Below are positions 59,476-64,000 of a stretch of 64,000 bases of DNA, one piece after another (within the stretch, counting starts at the first letter, position 1; every line of letters starts with the position of its first letter). Position numbers and translations under genes: made by a program. The notes below the pieces were generated by a model that was not told the DNA's origin, did no database searches, and saw only the letters and a program-made list of their open reading frames with translations. Source of the DNA: Caballeronia arvi (GTDB taxonomy: Bacteria > Pseudomonadota > Gammaproteobacteria > Burkholderiales > Burkholderiaceae); the NCBI RefSeq assembly GCF_001544695.2, contig NZ_FCOM02000002.1:1-64000 (forward strand). The letters run 5' to 3'.

Positions 59476-60507
59476 TCAGACCGGATGCGCGAGATCGGCG
59501 GCGCTCGTGAACGAATCGGCGTAGAACTCGTCTTCCGGCAACCGATGATGCTGCGTGAAGTCGCGCTGCGCGGATTCGACCATCACGGGCGCGCCGCATG
59601 CGTACACCTGATAGCCGCTCAAGTCTGGCAGATCTTCGATGACAGCCCGATGAACGAAGCCCGTGCGGCCCGTCCAGTTGTCGCTTGCATCGGGCTCGGA
59701 CAGCACGGGCACGAAGCTGAAATTCGGAATGTCCTTCGCCCATTGTGCGGCGAGATCCATCATGTACAGATCCTTGGCGCGGCGGCCGCCCCAGTACAGC
59801 GTCATCGGGCGGTTCAGATTCTTGAACACCGCATGCTCGATGATCGCCTTGATCGGTGCGAAGCCCGTGCCCGACGCGAGCAGCACGATGGGCTTCTCCG
59901 ATTCGTCGCGCAGGAAGAACGTGCCGAGCGGGCCTTCGAAGCGCAGGATGTCGCGCTCTTTCATCGCGCCGAACACGTGATCCGTGAACGTGCCGCCCGG
60001 CATGTGACGGATATGCAGCTCGAGCGGACCTTCGTGATGCGGCGGGCTCGCCATCGAATAGCTGCGGCGCTTGCCGTCTTTCAGAATGAATTCGATGTAC
60101 TGCCCGGCGTAATATTGCAGGCGCTCGTTGGCGGGCAACTGCAGCTTCAGCTCGATGACGTCGTCGGCCTTGCGTTCCAGCGCGTTCACGCGGCACGGCA
60201 GCTTCTTGACCTGCACGTCGCCGACGCCCGCGACTTCACGCACGTCGATCTGGAGGTCGGTCTGCGCGGTCGCGCAGCAGAAGAGGGCCAGGCCGCGCGT
60301 TTTTTCATCGTTCGATAGCGCGGACGACGAATGCGGCGCCTGCTCGACTTCGCCGCTCACGACAGCGCCCTTGCAGGAGCCGCATGCGCCGTTCTTGCAG
60401 CCATACGGCAGGCCGATGCCCTGGCGCAACGCGGCGGTCAGCACCGGTTCGTCGGGTTCCACTTGAAACTGCCGGCCGCTTTGCCGGAGCGTTACGTTAA
60501 AAGCCAT
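59476..60507 (-). CDS. Ferredoxin-type NAD(P)H oxidoreductase (AscD/glucoseen reductase-like)
   Basis: 343 residues: N-terminal plant-type 2Fe-2S domain with CKNGACGSC (C37, C42, C45) and C77, then an FNR-like FAD domain (RRSYSMAS) and NAD domain (LLASGTGFAPIKAII, CGAPVMV). Databases often call it CDP-6-deoxy-delta-3,4-glucoseen reductase, but no dideoxysugar gene is near, so that name is unsafe; it may serve a ring-hydroxylating or other oxygenase. ATG 60507 chosen from the family N-terminus. Confidence 0.85.
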   Translation of the reverse strand: MAFNVTLRQSGRQFQVEPDEPVLTAALRQGIGLPYGCKNGACGSCKGAVVSGEVEQAPHSSSALSNDEKTRGLALFCCATAQTDLQIDVREVAGVGDVQVKKLPCRVNALERKADDVIELKLQLPANERLQYYAGQYIEFILKDGKRRSYSMASPPHHEGPLELHIRHMPGGTFTDHVFGAMKERDILRFEGPLGTFFLRDESEKPIVLLASGTGFAPIKAIIEHAVFKNLNRPMTLYWGGRRAKDLYMMDLAAQWAKDIPNFSFVPVLSEPDASDNWTGRTGFVHRAVIEDLPDLSGYQVYACGAPVMVESAQRDFTQHHRLPEDEFYADSFTSAADLAHPV

Positions 60508-60580
60508 AGATCGATGTCGTGCAATGGGGTGAATGTGTCTCTCGATGCGTCCGAGCGCGCTCTCCGAAGCGGCGGATACA

Positions 60581-61708
60581 ATGACCGGCATGATCGCCAC
60601 TCGAATCCTGCGCCGCGCGCGCGTGCTGATCGTCGGATGCGGCGATGTCGGCATGCGCGCGCTGCCGCTCTTCCAGGCGCGCGCCGCGGCGCCTCGCGTC
60701 ATCGCGCTCACGCATCATCCGGAGCGCGCGAGCGCGTTGCGTGCGGCGGGCGCAACGCCCATTCCCGGCGATCTCGATGCGCGCGCGAGCTTGCGGCGTC
60801 TTGCCGGTGTTGCGCGGAACGTGCTGCATCTCGCGCCACCGCCGCGCGATGGCGCAGTAGACAGCCGCACGCGCGCGCTGATCGCCACGTTGCGCGCCCG
60901 GCATCGCTCGGCAGCCCGTCCGGCGCAAACGCCGGTCATGGCGCAGCGGCTGGCTCGCGGCTACATGCGTGCCGCGGATCTGCGCGTACGCCACGCGCTG
61001 CGCGATGCGTCGCGCGCGCCTCTGAAACGGCCCGGCCAACGCCCGGGTTCGTTTGCAAAAACGTCTTTCATTGTACCCGACGGTCCTTTCTCGACCAGCA
61101 TTCGCGCGGCGAGCTTCCGCCCCGGCCTGCGCTTCGTCTATGCGAGCACGACGGGCGTCTACGGCGATTGCGGCGGCGCGTGGATCGACGAAACGCGGCC
61201 CGCGCGGCCGGAGAACGAGCGCGCGCGGCGGCGTGTGTCGGCGGAAAAACAGTTGCGCGCGGCGGGCGTAGGGAGCGGCTGGCGGGTATCGATTGCGCGC
61301 ATTCCGGGCATCTACGCGGGCAATCGCTTGCCGATCGCGCGCATCGAGCGGGCGCTGCCGGCGCTCGTCGAATCCGACGATGTTTACACCAATCACATTC
61401 ACGCCGACGACCTTGCCGCGATCCTCGTGCGCGCGCTCCGGCGGGGGCGTCCGCAGCGCGCGATCAACGCATCGGACGATACCGATCTGCGCATGGCGGA
61501 TTATTTCGATCGCGTGGCCGATGCGTACGGCTTGCCGCGCGTGCCGCGCATCACGCGGGAAGAAGCGCAAACGCGTCTCGAGCCGATCACGCTGTCATTC
61601 ATGCGTGAATCGCGACGGCTTTCCAACGCGCGCCTGAAGCGCGAACTGGGCTACGTGCTGCGCCATCCGACGGTCGACGATTTCCTGAGCACCAACGCGC
61701 GGCGCTAG
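60581..61708 (+). CDS. Extended SDR/NAD(P)-binding protein (YeeZ-like) with Arg-rich insertion
   Basis: 375 residues. Rossmann motif VLIVGCGDVG (15-24) and the substrate-side YASTTGVYGDCGGA (187-200), followed by DETRPARPEN and HIHADDLAAILV, mark the YeeZ-like epimerase family. Residues about 105-182 are an Arg/Ala-rich stretch not expected between VLHLAPP and FVYASTTG in the family. ATG 60581 or 60590 may be the start; TACAAT just ahead of 60590 would suit a leaderless start. The stop overlaps that of the opposing small gene in CTAG. Function unknown. Confidence 0.8.
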   Translation: MTGMIATRILRRARVLIVGCGDVGMRALPLFQARAAAPRVIALTHHPERASALRAAGATPIPGDLDARASLRRLAGVARNVLHLAPPPRDGAVDSRTRALIATLRARHRSAARPAQTPVMAQRLARGYMRAADLRVRHALRDASRAPLKRPGQRPGSFAKTSFIVPDGPFSTSIRAASFRPGLRFVYASTTGVYGDCGGAWIDETRPARPENERARRRVSAEKQLRAAGVGSGWRVSIARIPGIYAGNRLPIARIERALPALVESDDVYTNHIHADDLAAILVRALRRGRPQRAINASDDTDLRMADYFDRVADAYGLPRVPRITREEAQTRLEPITLSFMRESRRLSNARLKRELGYVLRHPTVDDFLSTNARR

Positions 61709-61881
61709 ATCAGCGCGGGGATCGTTTCGAGCAGGATGAAGCACATCAGCGCGCCGATCAATGCGCCGATGAGATTAGGCGAATACTTATGACGCGCGTG
61801 CATGACGGCAGCCAGCACGCCGATGAGGACAACGCTCAGTGCGACGAACGCAACCAGCGCGACGGTCGAGTGGGAGACCAT
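61705..61881 (-). CDS. 58-residue two-helix membrane protein
   Basis: Starts MVSHSTVALVAFVALSVVLI and ends FILLETIPALI. Two hydrophobic helices (about residues 6-26 and 37-56) are joined by a basic HARHKYSP loop, giving a predicted N-out/C-out hairpin. AGGAGGG lies 7-8 bases before ATG 61881, a strong site. No family recognised. Its stop shares the CTAG palindrome with the SDR gene stop (61705-61708). Confidence 0.75.
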   Translation of the reverse strand: MVSHSTVALVAFVALSVVLIGVLAAVMHARHKYSPNLIGALIGALMCFILLETIPALI

Positions 61882-62046
61882 GATGCCCTCCTGCTTTTTT
61901 GATAGTCATTCTTTGGTATCCGTTAGACCAGTATATGAGGGCGGCTGACGGAAGGCATGCTGCGCCGCAGCGCCCGGATTTAGGGGCTTTCACGGATTTG
62001 CATGTTCAATGAGCGCCGCTATCAGCGACGACGCGCGCGCAGCGCG

Positions 62047-62769
62047 TTACGGCGTCTTGTCGGCTTCGCCACGCAGGGCGGCGAGATCGGCTTCATCGAG
62101 CCAGCGCCAGGCGCCTTCGGCTAGTGTGTCGGGCAACGCGTAACCGCCAACCTTCTCGCGATGCAGCTTTTCGACGCGATTGCCGGCGGCCGCGACCATG
62201 CGCTTCACCTGGTGGTATTTGCCTTCGAGCACGGTGAGTTCCAGCAGCCGTTCGTCGCGCTGCACCGCGGCGAGCGCGGCGCTCGACTTCGTTTCGCCGT
62301 GCAGCAGCACGCCTTCGCGCAGTTTCGCGAGTTGTCCGTCGTCGAGCGGATGTTTGACGGTCGCGAGATAAACCTTTGACACCTTGCGCCTGGGCGACGT
62401 GAACGCGTGAACGAACGCGCCGTCGTCGGAGAGCAGGAGAAGGCCGGTCGTGTCCTGATCGAGCCGGCCAACGGCTTGCACGCCGCGCTCGGCCAACTGC
62501 GGCGGCAGCAGATGGAACACGCTCAGATGATGCTGCGGATCGCGCGAGCATTCGTAGCCCGGCGGCTTGTTGAGCGCGATATACGCCTTCTCGCGATACG
62601 TCCAGAGATGATCGTCGACTTCGAATGCGAGGCCGGGCGCGACGGAAAAATCGGCGTGCGGATCGTCGCGCGCTTCGCCGTCGATGCGCACGCGGCCTTC
62701 GGCGACGATACCGCGGCACTGGCGGCGCGACCCGAAGCCTTGGGAGAAGAGGAGGGTTTCGAGGTCCAT
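62047..62769 (-). CDS. rsuA: 16S rRNA-type pseudouridine synthase (RsuA-like)
   Basis: 240 residues. N-terminal S4 domain (MDLETLLFSQGFGSRRQCRGIV...GRVRIDG) and PSI domain with catalytic D104 in VGRLDQDTTGLLLLSDDG and EGKYHQVKRMVAAAGNRV. The RsuA branch modifies U516 of 16S rRNA; assignment to that site is by similarity. Separate from the RluE-like gene at 27396. Confidence 0.9.
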   Translation of the reverse strand: MDLETLLFSQGFGSRRQCRGIVAEGRVRIDGEARDDPHADFSVAPGLAFEVDDHLWTYREKAYIALNKPPGYECSRDPQHHLSVFHLLPPQLAERGVQAVGRLDQDTTGLLLLSDDGAFVHAFTSPRRKVSKVYLATVKHPLDDGQLAKLREGVLLHGETKSSAALAAVQRDERLLELTVLEGKYHQVKRMVAAAGNRVEKLHREKVGGYALPDTLAEGAWRWLDEADLAALRGEADKTP

Positions 62770-62855
62770 CGGATGAGCGGAGTTGAAGCGCGCATTCTAG
62801 CAAGCCGCGCTTTTGGCAGGCGCTCGCGAGCCGTTCGCTCGCCGGGGACAAAAAA

Positions 62856-62880
62856 GCGCCGTCCAGACAACGGACGGCGC
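62856..62880 (-). terminator. Intrinsic terminator of the TIGR03118 gene
   Basis: On the minus strand GCGCCGTCC (62880-62872) / GGACGGCGC (62864-62856) with a 7-base loop, followed by TTTTTT. It lies 75 bases after the 62955 stop. Confidence 0.88.
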
Positions 62881-62954
62881 GCAGGCTGGCGATGCGCAGC
62901 CGGACAAGGAGGCGTCCGAGCCGGCGTCATCGCCCAGGGAAGGCGGCGCGTGCT

Positions 62955-64000
62955 TCACTGCATGTCGATGCGGCCGTACACGCCATCGGCCTCGTCGTTC
63001 GGCCCGGCGGCGAAGAAGAGCGTGTTGGAGGGCTGCGCGCTCAGGTTGTTGCCGAACGCGATGCCCCACAGGCCGCGCTGTACGAGCGGCGTGCCGTCCG
63101 TGTTCATCAACTGGCCGACGAACGCCCCGGTGTTCGGATCGAACGCGTTGATGGTGCCGTCGCCGAAATTGCCGACGAGAATGAAGTTGCTGAAGGTGCC
63201 GAAGTTGGCCGGCGCCTGCGCGACGCCCCACGGCGCATTCAACGGCCCGTTCGGCGCGAGGCGCAGCATGAGATTGCCGTCGATATCGAATACGTCGACG
63301 AAGCCCTGGCCCGCGCCCGCCACGTCATCCTCGGCGTCGCTGTCCTGCTTCGCGTAGGTCACGTAGATCTTCGAGCCGATCGCCTGGATGCCGAAGGGCG
63401 CGAAGCCCGCGGGAATCTGCGTATCCCTGAAGCCGCCGGGCACGGCGATCTTCGTGAACGTGCCGTCGAACACGTCGATTTTGTTGTTGTGGAAGTCGGT
63501 CGCATACAGGCGATGGCCGCCCGATGCGATCGCCGCGATCGCGAGCCCCTTGTAGATCGCGCCCGACGCGCTCGAATCGACGACGGTGAACGCATGCGTC
63601 GTATCGACCGCGGGTGCCCACGCGGTGATTGAGCCGCCTTCGCCCGCGAAGAGGAACGCCGCCACGCCGGACTTGCCGTTGCGAGCGAGCGTGAGGTCCG
63701 ACCCCTTGTTGAAGACGATGCCGGTCGGATTCGCGGGGCCCGCCGCGGACGGCGGAATCGACACGACGAGCGACTGCACGACGCCGTTGCCGTCATAGAG
63801 CGTGGCCGTCTGCGTGCCGTTGTTGGCGACCCAGACGAAGCCGTTCGGGTTGAACGCGACGCCCCAGCTGTTCTTCAGGTTCGAGTCCGTGTGCGGCGCG
63901 GGGACGGCGCCGTCCGATACGACGATCGACATCTTGAAGCGCGTCGCCGCGGGCATGCTGTTGTCCGAGCCGCCGCCGCACGAGACGAGCCCCGTCAAGG
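62955..64000 (-). CDS. TIGR03118-family beta-propeller-like lipoprotein, 5' end missing
   Basis: 347 visible residues, truncated at the window end. Near the N-terminus LTGLVSCGGGSDN contains a lipobox (LVSC), so it is probably a lipoprotein whose first signal residues lie beyond 64000. The mature part has repeats with NSWGVAFNPNGFVWVANNGT, GLAIAAIASGGHRLYATDFHNNKIDVFDG and NAPWGVAQAPANFG, a beta-propeller (NHL/SMP-30-like) pattern as in TIGR03118. Secreted/periplasmic, function unknown. Confidence 0.85.
   Translation of the reverse strand, partial: LTGLVSCGGGSDNSMPAATRFKMSIVVSDGAVPAPHTDSNLKNSWGVAFNPNGFVWVANNGTQTATLYDGNGVVQSLVVSIPPSAAGPANPTGIVFNKGSDLTLARNGKSGVAAFLFAGEGGSITAWAPAVDTTHAFTVVDSSASGAIYKGLAIAAIASGGHRLYATDFHNNKIDVFDGTFTKIAVPGGFRDTQIPAGFAPFGIQAIGSKIYVTYAKQDSDAEDDVAGAGQGFVDVFDIDGNLMLRLAPNGPLNAPWGVAQAPANFGTFSNFILVGNFGDGTINAFDPNTGAFVGQLMNTDGTPLVQRGLWGIAFGNNLSAQPSNTLFFAAGPNDEADGVYGRIDMQ

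Overview
The window is about 64 kb of GC-rich chromosome from a betaproteobacterium of the Burkholderia/Paraburkholderia/Caballeronia group. This is inferred from protein sequences and gene order (hmgA-fahA, ileS-lspA-coaBC, fkpB-ispH, rpmB-rpmG, livKHMGF, nadA-nadC opposite nadB) and from typical Burkholderiaceae codon and base use. Almost all of it is conserved core and metabolic DNA. Coding density is high, with many 4-bp ATGA-type overlaps inside operons and many intrinsic terminators. I see no rRNA, tRNA, CRISPR array or prophage.

Layout. 1-379: 3' end of an IS481-type insertion sequence cut by the window edge. 476-7227: degenerate EAL protein, tyrosine catabolism pair hmgA-fahA, two MFS exporters and a secreted protein of unknown function. 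7190-13522 (minus): DNA-repair cassette of a beta-CASP exonuclease, ATP-dependent DNA ligase, Lhr-like DExH helicase and PdeM metallophosphoesterase. The first three genes are translationally coupled; PdeM is separated from them by a 338-bp repeat-like segment with a large imperfect palindrome. 13789-17406: ParB/Osa-like gene, LysR regulator, AT-rich island, aldo/keto reductase and a Rap1a/Tai-like secreted protein. 17487-23705 (minus): dipeptide/oligopeptide-type ABC importer with a fused dual ATPase, and a cupin. 23794-25899: EF-G outside a str operon. 26122-29801: DUF192 protein, tiny Lys/Ser/Ala-rich exported protein, 23S-type pseudouridine synthase, icd and cspA. 30327-32941: clpS-clpA. 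33013-40181 (minus): ribF, ileS, lspA, coaBC, a luciferase-like oxidoreductase and dut. 40343-43656: purN, an RsmB-type methyltransferase and an MscS channel. 43890-48805: desaturase, nadA, nadC and opposing nadB. 48998-50394 (minus): rpmG, rpmB and radC. 50599-52019: fkpB-ispH. 52447-57544: livK, livH, livM, livG, livF. 57599-60507 (minus): GNAT acetyltransferase, acetylornithine-type aminotransferase and an AscD-like ferredoxin reductase. 60581-64000: SDR protein with an unusual Arg-rich insertion, a 58-residue membrane protein, an RsuA-like pseudouridine synthase and a TIGR03118 lipoprotein cut by the window end.

The genes serve mainly housekeeping: NAD, CoA, dUTP, FAD, purine and isoprenoid synthesis, translation, N-end-rule proteolysis and amino-acid/peptide uptake. 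The most system-like element is the four-gene repair cassette, which is partly characterised in other bacteria. The less explained signals are regulatory: a dense set of symmetric elements before livK, heptamer repeats before nadA, a terminator just ahead of the TTG-started coaBC, probable leaderless starts for clpS and purN, and convergent genes sharing palindromic stop codons.
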